DNA from: JBGTFE01 sp041747435
GTDB taxonomy: Bacteria > Acidobacteriota > Blastocatellia > Pyrinomonadales > Pyrinomonadaceae
Direction of reading: 5' to 3'
Length of the DNA stretch: 64,000 bases
NCBI GenBank assembly: GCA_041747435.1
Contig: JBGTFE010000089.1
Span: 52,375-116,374 of the forward strand
The position numbers and the translations under genes were made by a program. The notes beneath the pieces are model-generated. The model was not told the origin of the DNA. It saw only the letters and a program-made list of their open reading frames with translations, and searched no databases. This document shows, one piece after another, positions 8,446 to 17,008 of the stretch. Numbering within the stretch: position 1 is the stretch's first letter; each line of letters starts with the position of its first letter.

Positions 8446-8931
8446 TTAGTGTTCGGTATTTCCTTCCAAAAGATCGACGGCGTGGTGCAGTACCGGTTTT
8501 ATTACATCAAAGCATTCGCGCACCGCTTTTGGCGATCCCGGAAGATTTATTATAAAAGTTCGGTTGCGAATGCCGCAAACGCCGCGCGACAGCATTGCGA
8601 ACGGAGTATTTTTCAGCGTTTCGGCGCGCATCGCTTCCGCCAAGCCCGGCGCTTCCTTTTCAATGACGGCGCGCGTCGCCTCGGGCGTATTGTCGCGTTC
8701 GGAAAATCCGGTGCCGCCCGTTGTAACGATCAAATTCACACCTTCCCGTTCGGTCAGACTGTAAAGCGTGTGCCGAAGATCGCCGAAATCATCGGAGACG
8801 ATGATTTTTTCCACGACCTCCGCGCCGATCGATACAAGCAACTCAGACAAAGTTTTTCCAGAAAGGTCGTCTTCTTCGCTCCGCGAATCGCTAACGGTTA
8901 GAACAATAGCTTTTATTTGAGTATCAGGCAT
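8446..8931 (-). CDS. MoaB/MogA family molybdopterin-binding protein
   Basis: 161 residues from ATG 8931. The family signature TTGGTGFSERDNTPEAT (71-87) and the C-terminal FIINLPGSPKAVRE stretch identify a MoaB/Mog fold, which adenylylates or binds molybdopterin in molybdenum cofactor synthesis. The frame stays open to an ATG at 9000, but those extra 23 codons lie inside a repeat element, so the shorter start is preferred even though no strong ribosome-binding site precedes it. No other moa/moe genes are nearby. MoaB and MogA cannot be told apart safely by eye. Confidence 0.85.
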   Translation of the reverse strand: MPDTQIKAIVLTVSDSRSEEDDLSGKTLSELLVSIGAEVVEKIIVSDDFGDLRHTLYSLTEREGVNLIVTTGGTGFSERDNTPEATRAVIEKEAPGLAEAMRAETLKNTPFAMLSRGVCGIRNRTFIINLPGSPKAVRECFDVIKPVLHHAVDLLEGNTEH

Positions 8932-8937
8932 AAATTG

Positions 8938-9025
8938 TAGCGCAGGCTGCCAGACTGCAGTGTTTGCATAGCAAACAACATTTTCGCGCAGAGCGCTCAT
9001 TGCGAGCAGACTGCCCGCGCTCCGG
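8938..9025. repeat. Family A palindromic element, diverged copy on the minus strand
   Basis: Read on the minus strand it starts directly after the TAA of the CoA-binding gene with CCGGAGCGCGG, matching the plus-strand copies at 60021 and 63943. Outer hairpin GCGGGCA-GTC-TGCTCGC, inner GCGC-TCT-GCGC, right inner GTTTGC-TAT-GCAAAC, right outer CTGCAGTCTGGCAGCCTGC. Stem sequences differ from family A consensus but pairing and layout persist. It accounts for the N-terminal open-frame extension of the MoaB-like gene. Confidence 0.7.
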
Positions 9026-9427
9026 TTACGAATATTTCATATATTCTTTCAGCCAGCATTTATCCATAACGACAAGCAAACCGGCATCTTCGGCGCGTTT
9101 TGCCGCCGATTCATCTATCACGCCTTCCTGCAGCCAAACGGCTTTTGCGCCGATCTCGATCGCTTCGTCAACCGCTTTTCCGGCTTCATCGGAACGTCGA
9201 AAAATATCAACTAATTCAATATTTTCGGGAACATCGGCGAGTTTTGCGTAAGATCTTTCGCCGAAAACTTCCGTTTCATTCGGATTTACCGGAATTACGC
9301 GATAATTTTTTTTCTGCATAAACGCCGCGACGCCGTTGGAAGCGCGAAACGGGCTTGATGAAAGTCCGACAACGGCAATCGTCTTACATTCCTGCAAAAT
9401 TCTCTTTATCGTTTCGATCTCATTCAT
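9026..9427 (-). CDS. CoA-binding domain protein (YccU-like)
   Basis: 133 residues from ATG 9427. A Rossmann-type CoA-binding domain covers the protein: glycine-rich IAVVGLSSSPFRASNGVA near residues 16-33, VIPVNPNETEVFGE, ENIELVDIFRR and AVWLQEGVID, the usual order in this family. Members bind CoA, but their physiological role is not settled. It starts 4 nt after the EamA transporter stop (9432), so the two are in one operon; translation from the upstream in-frame ATG at 9460 would overlap the transporter gene and is less likely. Confidence 0.85.
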   Translation of the reverse strand: MNEIETIKRILQECKTIAVVGLSSSPFRASNGVAAFMQKKNYRVIPVNPNETEVFGERSYAKLADVPENIELVDIFRRSDEAGKAVDEAIEIGAKAVWLQEGVIDESAAKRAEDAGLLVVMDKCWLKEYMKYS

Positions 9428-9431
9428 AATT

Positions 9432-10349
9432 TTAAGCCGCGGACGACTCGATCTTTTCAATATCGCGGCGGCGTTTGCTGTAGATAACGCTCAGGATCAC
9501 ACCAAAAACGACGAGAAACATTCCCAGAAGTGATTCTAATGTTTGCACTTCATTAAAAACAAACCAGCCGATAATGAGCCCGTAGATCAAGCCCGAATAA
9601 TTTATGATCGCAACGCTCGCCGCGCGTTCTTTTTGGAGCGCATTCGTCAGAAAGATCTGCCCGAGCTGCGACGAAATTCCGATCAAAAGCAGAAAAAGCC
9701 AATCCCAGCCGATCGGCGTCTCCCAAAAGAAAAAAAGCGATACGCCGCCCGCGACGAAACCAACAAGCTGAAAATGCAAAACCACCGTCAGCGGATGTTC
9801 GCGTTCGCGCAGATTGCGCACCAGATTGTATGCGACGCCCGAACAAAACGCCGAAATGATTCCGATAAAAAGGTAGAAAAGCGAGACTCGAACGTCGAAT
9901 CTCTCGATCATCAAAACGCCGGCAAATGCGATCGCATAGAAAAGCCATTGAAGCAGCTTTACATTTTCCTTGAGGAGAAAGATCGCGATAACTGTGGTAA
10001 AGATCGGTGAAAGATATTGGATGGTCATCGCCGAAGCGAGAGGAATGTTTTGAACCGTTACAAAAAATAAAAAAAGCGCCGTTGTCCCAAAAATTCCGCG
10101 CAAAAGAAGCTGCGTGTGGTTTGTGCCGAGCCAGCCGGCATTGACTCTGTGCAATCCGATAAAACAAAACACGGTTCCGATCGCACATCGAAAAAATACG
10201 ATCTCCATCGCCGGCAAATGCCCGACTTGTTTTACAAAAACGTTTGCAAGCGCAAAACAGAGAGTCGATAAAAACATCGCGCGCATTCCCAAGGTAAGAA
10301 ATTCCGCGCCTGTTCCACCGGTTTCGGTTGACTGAGAAAATAAATTCAT
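9432..10349 (-). CDS. EamA/DMT-family transporter
   Basis: 305 residues with about ten hydrophobic segments in two homologous halves, as in the drug/metabolite transporter superfamily. The first half has FVKQVGHLPAMEIVFFR and the second AASVAIINYSGLIYGLIIGWFVF, both typical EamA features. Substrate unknown; related proteins export amino acids or other metabolites. It is the first gene of a minus-strand run with the CoA-binding, MoaB-like and M28 genes. The C-terminal RRRDIEKIESSAA tail is probably cytoplasmic. Confidence 0.88.
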   Translation of the reverse strand: MNLFSQSTETGGTGAEFLTLGMRAMFLSTLCFALANVFVKQVGHLPAMEIVFFRCAIGTVFCFIGLHRVNAGWLGTNHTQLLLRGIFGTTALFLFFVTVQNIPLASAMTIQYLSPIFTTVIAIFLLKENVKLLQWLFYAIAFAGVLMIERFDVRVSLFYLFIGIISAFCSGVAYNLVRNLREREHPLTVVLHFQLVGFVAGGVSLFFFWETPIGWDWLFLLLIGISSQLGQIFLTNALQKERAASVAIINYSGLIYGLIIGWFVFNEVQTLESLLGMFLVVFGVILSVIYSKRRRDIEKIESSAA

Positions 10350-10440
10350 CCGAATAATTCTTACTCAAATTTTCTTGGTATTTCAATCCGGTTCATTAGC
10401 CAACCGCCAGAAACGCGAAAAATCTGCTCTTACTTTAAAC

Positions 10441-10470
10441 AAAAAAAGGGACAAGTCATAAACTTGCCCC
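10441..10470 (-). terminator. Intrinsic terminator of the giant kelch/Ig gene
   Basis: GGGACAAGT (10448-10456) pairs with ACTTGCCCC (10462-10470) across a 5-nt loop (one internal mismatch). On the minus strand it is followed by seven T. It lies 29 nt after the stop at 10499. Confidence 0.75.
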
Positions 10471-10498
10471 GTAAATTATAAGGTGCAAAATGAGAATC

Positions 10499-13400
10499 TT
10501 ATTGAATGGCTATAGTTCCATTGAAAACATTCTTCATATATGTCTTCAGAGCCGAGCTGCCCGTGGGCTGTCCCCAAGCGCTCGAATACCAGACGCCGCC
10601 GCCCAAACCGCTCGATCTGAATATTACGATCGAAGCGCAGCCGGACGCAGCCGTGCACGTCGAGCCGCTAGCCGACGTTCCAGGCGGGAAAGGTCGACCC
10701 GATGGCGTAAAGACAAGCTGCATCGTGTTGCCGCCGTCCAAACTGACCTTGCTTCCGTCCGGCAAAATTTCCGAAACATTCGTCTTCGCGCCGAACGACG
10801 CTGAGCCTCCGATCAAAGAAAACTCGGAAATCGAGTTGCTCTTGATAAAGTAAGAGTGCCATAGCGACGGCGTGTATTTAGTGCATCCGGGCTCGAGCGT
10901 GCCGTCCGCGCGACTACAGCTGCTGACCGTTACGGTCACCTGACCTTGCGGGTTCTTGCCGCTCTTGTTATAGACGAGTTGGCTTCCGAAATTGCTCTTG
11001 ACGGAGTTCAAACCAAAATATCCGTTCGCGAAGAATGGTATTCCGTCATTTTTAAGCACTCCGCCGCCCATCATCGAGTTTGCCGTGCCCGGCTTGCCGA
11101 TCGTGATCAGCTCGTCGTAGGTCGAAGAGCTCATTGTGTACTGTCCCCCGACGAGAACGCGCACCGTCAGCGTCATCGATTGACTGCTGCCGATATTGTA
11201 CTGCGAGATCGCGCTCGCAGTTCCCACCGTCGTATCGCCCGGATTTACGAGTCCGACAGGCAAATTCTGCGCGTTCGAAACCGGAGTAAACGAGCTGCCG
11301 CCGTTAGTGCTGATCAGGAACGAGACTTTCGCCTTTGTAATATCGCCCGGACAAAATTCAAAGGTATCCCGGACGGTAGCACTCAGGGTCAGCGTCGCCG
11401 TACTGCTCGTCGAGCTCGTGGTCCAATAGAACGACGATCCGGTATAAAGCGAATCGGCATCCTGTCCCGGACCGACGTGCGGACTACCGCCGATCGTCAC
11501 CGATTGGCTGACCATTTTCGGAAGATGAATGCCATTAGCGCTTCCCGCATAATCGGCTTTTGCCAACACCGATCCCGTAGGCTGATTAATGACTATCGCT
11601 CCGCTCGCCACACCGCTGCCATTGGTTACCGCGTTGATCGACTGCGTGCCGATCGACAGCGTTACCGTGGCACCTGAAATGGGCACTCCGGTTACATAGT
11701 CCGTAACCGTAGCCTTGATCACATTCATGGTGCAGTCAAAGTTAATGAATGTATGACCCGACGTATCTAGCACGACCGTCGTCGGATCCGGATTGACCAG
11801 GAACGACCGGCTTACATCCATCGCCGCGTTGTAGTTATCATTACCGGCTTGTGAAGCTACGACCGTACAGGTTCCGAGACCCACGAAGGCGATACTCGCG
11901 CCGTTCACGCCGCCGCTCGTGCAAACCGCGGGCGTGCTCGTCGAGAACGTAACCGGATTGCCCGAGCCTCCGCCCGTCGCGATTGCGGTAATGCTGCCCT
12001 CGCCGTAAAACTTAGGATCTAAAGCGCCAAATGTAATCACCTGGTTGGCTTTCGTAATTGTAATTGTGGTGGAATCGCTGCTGCCGAAATGATTGTCGCC
12101 CCCGGCATATTCATAACTTGCAGTGCAAGGTGTATCAGGAACATTTACCGGAGCCGCACTGCAGTTTCCGCTATAAACCGGCGCCGGAGTCAGATTTAAT
12201 CCGCCCGCACCGGTTACGGAGACACTCGCCGGACGCGGGGAACCGTTATAAACATAGGTTCCGCCGCCCGAAACGACGGTCGTCGATCCCGCCTTGGTGA
12301 TCGTGATGCTCTTGGCATCCATGCTGCCGGTGTGATTCGTGTCGCCGTCGTACGTCGCCGTCGCCGTGCAGCCGTCAGTCGTCGTCACATTCGTGCAGTC
12401 GCCCGTATAGACCACCGGAACAGAGCTCGTAAAGCCCGTCGTTCCGACTCCCGTTACTTCCGCCGTCGCCGTGAACGCCGTCCCGCGATAGACATACGGT
12501 CCCGCTTCAAACGTCACCGTCGTCGTCGATCCCGCCTTCAAAACATTGATACTTACGTCTTTTGAAGCACTGTTGTAATTTGCCGTATCGGTCGGCGTAA
12601 AATCGGCGTGCAGATTTTGCCCGTTTCCGGCGTTCAAAACCGTTCCGCTTGCAGGCGTATAAACGAAGCTTCCCGCAACACTGGCGGATGCGTTCAATTG
12701 CGTCGCGCCCAAAGCCGTCCCGTAAGTTATGTCTGCCGGGTTCGCCCAAATAATAGTCGGCGTTGCTTTTTCGATGTTGAAGGATTGCATGACGTCGGGT
12801 GCGGCATTATAAGTCGCGTCGCCTGCCTGCGAAGCCGTTATCGTGCAGCTTCCCGCGCCGGTGATTTGGACGGTCGTTCCCATAACTGTGCAGTCTCCGG
12901 TTGCACCAAAGGTAACGGTCAAACCGGAGCTTGCAGTAGCCGAAACCGCGAAATCGGGATCGCCGAAAGTCTTATTGGGAAGGGCGTTGAATGTGATCGT
13001 TTGATTTAATTTGTTGACCGTTAAGGTCGCGGCAGTTGAGGTCGCCGAACCGCAGACATTTGTTACAACAACGTCGTAACTTCCCGCATCATCGGTGACA
13101 ACCGACGGGATCATATAGCTGCTGCTATTTGCGCCGGAAATATTCATGCCGCCTTTGCGCCATTGATAATTTAGAGTCGCCGTGCCGCTTGCCGTGACGG
13201 AAAACGTCACCGATTCGCCAACATTTTTTGTTGCGCTTGATGGATTAATAGAAATCGAAGGCGCGGTGCAAGCGGCAGAAACAGTTCCGTCAACTTCAAG
13301 TCCGACCATTGCCGGACTCCCTACATTTTGAATTCGCAATGTCCCTGCAGTGTTGCTGGCGCTATAGCCATAGATCCGAAATGTCACCGCCGAATTCTGA

Positions 13401-15313
13401 TTTTGAAGCCCTGAAATAGAAGATAGATCGATGGTAGAAGTGGTTAGAGATGCGCTTACTGTTATCGCGGAACCGATTGTGCTGGCATAACTATCCAAGC
13501 TGGAGCGCAACTCTGCCTGACTAGGTCCTGTGCCACTTCTCTGAAGACCAACGCGTAGCTCGGACGCACTAAACTGATAGCCGGCGTTCGGAGTTACAGT
13601 AAACTCATAGTAATCGGTATTGCCTGCAATAGTCAGAGTAGATGCGGTTTGCCACGAAGATGAGTTGAAAGCATTCGTCGTCGCCACCGCCGTAAGCCCT
13701 GTTCCACGGGAAAGATTTGAAAAAGTAACATTTGCCGCTACGTTCGATGGTGAAACAGCGGTGGGAGCCGTCGTTCCCGATAAACCTGAAGTTGCATAAT
13801 TACCGAGCGAGCCGGGGCTCGAATCCGTGAAAGTCGTTTGCGCGGTGCGCCCCGATGTGAGTCCGAGCGCCGTCAAAACAAAAGATGTATTGAGATCGTC
13901 TTCCGTCGTTTTATACTCATCGTTTACAAAATTACCGTTTTCGTCGGCGGTCGCATAAAATACGAGACCTTCCGGATTTTCAGGAAAAACCGGATCGCGG
14001 ACGAGCGTCAACTGTACGGTTTCGTGCGGTTCAAAACCTGTTCCGGTAATTGTGACAACAGCGTTTGGAGGATAGTCGAGCTGATCGGTAGTGATGGTTG
14101 CTTCCGATCCGTCGAGGTTCAGAAAATCGCGAAGAATTTCGCCGTCGCTGTTTTTGCCGCCAAAAACCAAGACTTTATTCGATTCCGGAATCTTAACAAG
14201 CGCGTAATCGCTGCGGTTTAGAAGCGAATCGCTCGCTTCGCCGTTGTTGATAAGAGCCGCGCGCGTCGCGGTTCGCAGAACTTCGGATTCCGCCTTGCTC
14301 GCACCGTTATTTTGCCCGGAAATAGCGTCTGAAATCTTGAACGCGGAGCTTTCCCGCGCGGCTCTGCCCGGAATCACGTGCGCAAACGCGCTGAAATAAT
14401 TCCCATCGGGCGTAAAAATTTCCATTGAGCCTTCGTCGTTACCACCGATGATCTGCACTTTGCCGTCCGGTAATTCTGTCAAAACGGGGCGAATACGCGG
14501 CGAATGAAGCGATCGCTCGACCTCTGAAAACGTCATCGATCCTAAATTTAATTTTTCGCCCGATAGCACAGGGCTTCCGTCCTCAAACGATCCGCCGACG
14601 AACAGCACATCGCCGCTTTTCAGCAGCGCAGCAGAATGAAATGAACGCGGGCTGATCAGTTCTGCTTTCACTATCTTCGAGCCGCGCGCGTCGGCGTCCA
14701 GAATTTCCACCGTTCCTTTGGCGTCTCCGCCTACTATTAAAACTCTGCCGTCGCCAAGGACGGTCGCCGTGTGCCCGGCGCGCGCAACGCGTAAATTTGG
14801 ACCGGCGTGAAATGCGCCTTTTTCAAAAATTTCCGTCGAAACGAGGGGTTGTCCGCGTTCGAAACCGCCGATTACCAAAACGCGCCCGTCCCGCAAAAGC
14901 GTCGCCGTATGAAATGAGCGCCCGGCGGTCAGATTTCCGAGTCCGATCGAAGCATTCGCCGCAACGTCAAAAATCTCAAATGTTCCTGCGTCGCCGCCAA
15001 CAATAAGCACTTTTCCATCGCCGATGGGCGTTGCCGTATGACCGTTTCGCGGCACAGAAAGACTTCCGCTCGATAGCCGCGACGAAAATTCGCCGGACGA
15101 TTCAGCGTTTCCCTTGACCGTGTCCGCCTTTGGCGCGGAAAGCGAAGCGTTCCCGAAAATCCATTCGCCAAGCGAACCGGCGATCGAGCTCGATGAAAAC
15201 GCCGCGACGGAAATTGTTCCGGCGATTACGAACAAAGCTACCAGGCTTCGGCGTACATTCTTAAAACAAAAGTGAATAATATTCGACGAAAATTTTTGGA
15301 CAGAATTTTTCAT
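10499..15313 (-). CDS. Giant exported kelch-repeat / Ig-like surface protein
   Basis: 1604 residues from ATG 15313; the frame is open 21 codons further. A hydrophobic N-terminal segment (SLVALFVIAGTISVAAF) should direct export. Roughly residues 75-430 hold kelch-like blades with recurring GRVLIVGGDA / STEIF units, suggesting a beta-propeller. A region of about 200 residues with few recognisable motifs (TDSSPGSLGNYATSGL onward) follows. An Ig-like domain with Cys pairs (SATKNVGESVTFSV ... YQWRKGG ... DDAGSYDVVVTNVCG) comes next, then several MBG/Ig-like repeats (NQTITFNALPNKTFGD, TPTIIWANPADITYGTAL, and two AGSTT-V...YVY-G repeats), and a beta-rich C-terminal third. Probably a cell-surface or secreted protein; ligand unknown. 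Transcribed divergently from the receiver gene. Confidence 0.85.
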   Translation of the reverse strand: MKNSVQKFSSNIIHFCFKNVRRSLVALFVIAGTISVAAFSSSSIAGSLGEWIFGNASLSAPKADTVKGNAESSGEFSSRLSSGSLSVPRNGHTATPIGDGKVLIVGGDAGTFEIFDVAANASIGLGNLTAGRSFHTATLLRDGRVLVIGGFERGQPLVSTEIFEKGAFHAGPNLRVARAGHTATVLGDGRVLIVGGDAKGTVEILDADARGSKIVKAELISPRSFHSAALLKSGDVLFVGGSFEDGSPVLSGEKLNLGSMTFSEVERSLHSPRIRPVLTELPDGKVQIIGGNDEGSMEIFTPDGNYFSAFAHVIPGRAARESSAFKISDAISGQNNGASKAESEVLRTATRAALINNGEASDSLLNRSDYALVKIPESNKVLVFGGKNSDGEILRDFLNLDGSEATITTDQLDYPPNAVVTITGTGFEPHETVQLTLVRDPVFPENPEGLVFYATADENGNFVNDEYKTTEDDLNTSFVLTALGLTSGRTAQTTFTDSSPGSLGNYATSGLSGTTAPTAVSPSNVAANVTFSNLSRGTGLTAVATTNAFNSSSWQTASTLTIAGNTDYYEFTVTPNAGYQFSASELRVGLQRSGTGPSQAELRSSLDSYASTIGSAITVSASLTTSTIDLSSISGLQNQNSAVTFRIYGYSASNTAGTLRIQNVGSPAMVGLEVDGTVSAACTAPSISINPSSATKNVGESVTFSVTASGTATLNYQWRKGGMNISGANSSSYMIPSVVTDDAGSYDVVVTNVCGSATSTAATLTVNKLNQTITFNALPNKTFGDPDFAVSATASSGLTVTFGATGDCTVMGTTVQITGAGSCTITASQAGDATYNAAPDVMQSFNIEKATPTIIWANPADITYGTALGATQLNASASVAGSFVYTPASGTVLNAGNGQNLHADFTPTDTANYNSASKDVSINVLKAGSTTTVTFEAGPYVYRGTAFTATAEVTGVGTTGFTSSVPVVYTGDCTNVTTTDGCTATATYDGDTNHTGSMDAKSITITKAGSTTVVSGGGTYVYNGSPRPASVSVTGAGGLNLTPAPVYSGNCSAAPVNVPDTPCTASYEYAGGDNHFGSSDSTTITITKANQVITFGALDPKFYGEGSITAIATGGGSGNPVTFSTSTPAVCTSGGVNGASIAFVGLGTCTVVASQAGNDNYNAAMDVSRSFLVNPDPTTVVLDTSGHTFINFDCTMNVIKATVTDYVTGVPISGATVTLSIGTQSINAVTNGSGVASGAIVINQPTGSVLAKADYAGSANGIHLPKMVSQSVTIGGSPHVGPGQDADSLYTGSSFYWTTSSTSSTATLTLSATVRDTFEFCPGDITKAKVSFLISTNGGSSFTPVSNAQNLPVGLVNPGDTTVGTASAISQYNIGSSQSMTLTVRVLVGGQYTMSSSTYDELITIGKPGTANSMMGGGVLKNDGIPFFANGYFGLNSVKSNFGSQLVYNKSGKNPQGQVTVTVSSCSRADGTLEPGCTKYTPSLWHSYFIKSNSISEFSLIGGSASFGAKTNVSEILPDGSKVSLDGGNTMQLVFTPSGRPFPPGTSASGSTCTAASGCASIVIFRSSGLGGGVWYSSAWGQPTGSSALKTYMKNVFNGTIAIQ

Positions 15314-15580
15314 AGTCTTATTTGGTTCTTCGGAGTTCTTGTAGAAATTCCTGTGTCTTTCAGTCTTTGATCGCAAGCAGCGCCTGAGACTGATAATTTT
15401 TGTTTCGCAAAACGGATCTTGCCGGGCAAGTACAAAATCAATGAAAATTCCGACGAATCGAACCGCACGAAAAACATTTCGGCACTCTCTTCGAAGCGAA
15501 AATCGCAGCGGGACCGGGCGAAACTTCCTTTTATAGGTAGATGAACCCTTCTATCGTAGACTTCGTTTTGCAAAGACGCA

Positions 15581-15646
15581 TCGGACAAAAGTACTTTTCT
15601 TTAGGACTTTTGTCCTGTTTTTAAAGTCGGAAAAAAGGACTTTTCT
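15581..15646. promoter_or_regulatory. Operator-like direct repeats with palindromes
   Basis: TCGGACAAAAGTACTTTTCT (15581-15600) and TCGGAAAAAAGGACTTTTCT (15627-15646) agree at 18 of 20 positions, 46 nt apart. The first holds the perfect palindrome AAAAGTACTTTT. Between them AGGAC-TTTT-GTCCT (15603-15616) is a perfect hairpin, and GGACAAAAGT (15583-15592) pairs with ACTTTTGTCC (15606-15615). It looks like a multi-site operator, or a terminator-like structure; the binder is unknown. Confidence 0.5.
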
Positions 15647-15774
15647 CCGATGTTTACTCGCCGCCCATTGCGTATATTGGTAATGCTTTTAGGTTTCAAT
15701 CAGTCTAGTCAGAGAAATTATTTTGAGTTCGCCGAGTAAAATGGTATCGGTCGTGCCTTTTGTTTCGGCATTTT

Positions 15775-15828
15775 GTCGGGTTCCGAACCGGTGGCGAAAA
15801 GCCCTCGCCTGCAGTTCGGACTCCCGAC
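15775..15828 (+). promoter_or_regulatory. Three-tier hairpin in the receiver-gene leader (candidate structured RNA)
   Basis: Three stacked stems: GTCGGG (15775-15780) with CCCGAC (15823-15828); CCGAAC (15783-15788) with GTTCGG (15814-15819); GGCGA (15793-15797) with TCGCC (15805-15809), loop AAAGCCC. It ends 25 nt before the ATG at 15854. It does not match any riboswitch consensus I know. Confidence 0.5.
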
Positions 15829-15853
15829 TTGGTTTCCATAAAAAGAGTTGGAT

Positions 15854-16261
15854 ATGAAAAGCCTTACGGGCAACAAAATCTTGATTGCCGAAGACAGTGA
15901 CGATTCACGGCGTATGCTTCGTGTTTTCCTTGAATCTTACGGTTTCGAAGTGGTTGAAGCCGTTAATGGAAAGGAAGCCGTAGAAGCGGCTCAACGCGAA
16001 ATGCCCGATTTGATCCTGATGGATTTGAATATGCCGGAACTCGACGGCGTTACCGCCGCGATGGTAATAAGACATATTTTGGAACTAAAAGATGTGCCGA
16101 TCATTGCCAATTCTGCACATGGCGGGCGCGGAATTGACCTTTTCCTAAATATAAAGAATTTTGGAAATGCTTATATTGACTATATCGCCAAACCGCTCAA
16201 TTTAGACACGCTAGCCGAAAAGATCGAAACAGTTCTTCTGAAAATGCCGAAGGCGGCATAA
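15854..16261 (+). CDS. Stand-alone CheY-like response regulator receiver
   Basis: 135 residues from ATG 15854 (a TTG two codons earlier is also possible). A single receiver domain: acidic pocket in LIAEDSDDSR (Glu13, Asp14), phospho-acceptor Asp57 in LILMDLNMPELDG, a Ser/Thr-type switch position in IIANSAHGG and the conserved Lys in YIAKPLNLDTL. There is no output domain, so it must act through protein contacts or a phosphorelay. AGAG upstream is a weak ribosome-binding site. It is convergent with the NarL-type pair, which could donate phosphate, but that is only proximity. Its long structured leader suggests regulated expression. Confidence 0.9.
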   Translation: MKSLTGNKILIAEDSDDSRRMLRVFLESYGFEVVEAVNGKEAVEAAQREMPDLILMDLNMPELDGVTAAMVIRHILELKDVPIIANSAHGGRGIDLFLNIKNFGNAYIDYIAKPLNLDTLAEKIETVLLKMPKAA

Positions 16262-16289
16262 TCATTACCGACATTAACCAGGTCCTTTC

Positions 16290-17003
16290 CTATTCCGACG
16301 ACGATCGATCATTCGCCGCGTCCAGCCCGTGAGTTAGCGCATATTTGAACAATTCCACCCGGTTTCTTACATTGAGCTTACTGTAGATGATCGTCAAGTG
16401 GTTTTTGAGCGTTGAGCTGCTGATAAACAAACTTTCGGCGATCTCTTTATTTGTGGACGAATCGTTATTGACCAGCGCTCGAATAATTTCGCGCTCGCGT
16501 CCCGTCAAACCCTCAATTTTTCGCTCGTCGGGATCTTTTGAAATTCTGTTGGCGGATTTTTTATTTGTTAAATGACTTAACACGCTATTCAGCGTATCGC
16601 TTCCGATCCAGATTTCGCCTTCGTGAACTTTCGTTATCGCTTTGAGAATAACCTGCGCCGCCTCGGTTTTTGCCAAAACTCCCTTTGCGCCGAGGAGAAT
16701 CGCCCGCTCGTGAACGTCACGGTCTAAGATTCCGGTCAAGATTATTATTTTCGCGTTTTTTTCTGCGGCTAATTGAGGCAAAATATCAAGCCCGCTGTCG
16801 TTGCCAAGATCAATGTCTAAAAGAATTATGTCCGGTTTTTCTCTCGCGGCGGCAGCGAGCGCTTCGTCGCGACTTCCTGCAACTCCGGCAACCTGCATTA
16901 CGGATTGATCTGTATTTATAAGCATTGTCAGACCGTCTAAAAAACTCTTGTGGTCGTCTACAAGCAGAACGCGAATCGGATTTTTGAAATTCTTAGTGTT
17001 CAT
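16290..17003 (-). CDS. NarL/FixJ-type response regulator with LuxR DNA-binding domain
   Basis: 237 residues from ATG 17003, which lies 5 nt after the kinase stop; a TTG at 17012 overlapping the kinase is the alternative. Receiver domain at the N-terminus: LLVDDHKSF acidic pair, phospho-acceptor Asp63 in IILLDIDLGNDSG, switch Thr in IIILTG, Lys in GVLAKTE. The C-terminal helix-turn-helix (LTGREREIIRALVNN ... IAESLFISSSTLKNHLTIIYSKL) is a classical LuxR/NarL domain. It should be the cognate regulator of the upstream kinase. Target genes are unknown. Confidence 0.93.
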   Translation of the reverse strand: MNTKNFKNPIRVLLVDDHKSFLDGLTMLINTDQSVMQVAGVAGSRDEALAAAAREKPDIILLDIDLGNDSGLDILPQLAAEKNAKIIILTGILDRDVHERAILLGAKGVLAKTEAAQVILKAITKVHEGEIWIGSDTLNSVLSHLTNKKSANRISKDPDERKIEGLTGREREIIRALVNNDSSTNKEIAESLFISSSTLKNHLTIIYSKLNVRNRVELFKYALTHGLDAANDRSSSE

Positions 17004-17008
17004 CTTTA

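Larger units (their letters stand above)
15314..15853. other. 540-nt divergent regulatory region between giant surface protein and receiver gene
   Basis: No convincing gene. A 92-codon minus-strand frame (15310-15588) overlaps the surface protein start and has no homology I recognise. The region must hold promoters in both directions. It contains two near-identical 20-bp direct repeats with internal palindromes (15581-15646) and a three-tier hairpin (15775-15828), listed separately. Confidence 0.6.

Noticed and set aside
9553..10386. 277-codon minus-strand frame overlapping the EamA transporter
   Set aside because: It lies in another frame of the same strand over a clear transporter gene and is rich in Arg, Cys and His with no motif: a shadow frame.
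15310..15588. 92-codon minus-strand frame upstream of the giant surface protein
   Set aside because: Overlaps the surface-protein start, covers the operator-like repeats, lacks a ribosome-binding site and any motif.
15775..15828. Known riboswitch (c-di-GMP, glycine, cobalamin and others considered)
   Set aside because: The stems are clear but no consensus core of any riboswitch I know is present, so it is listed only as an unassigned structure.
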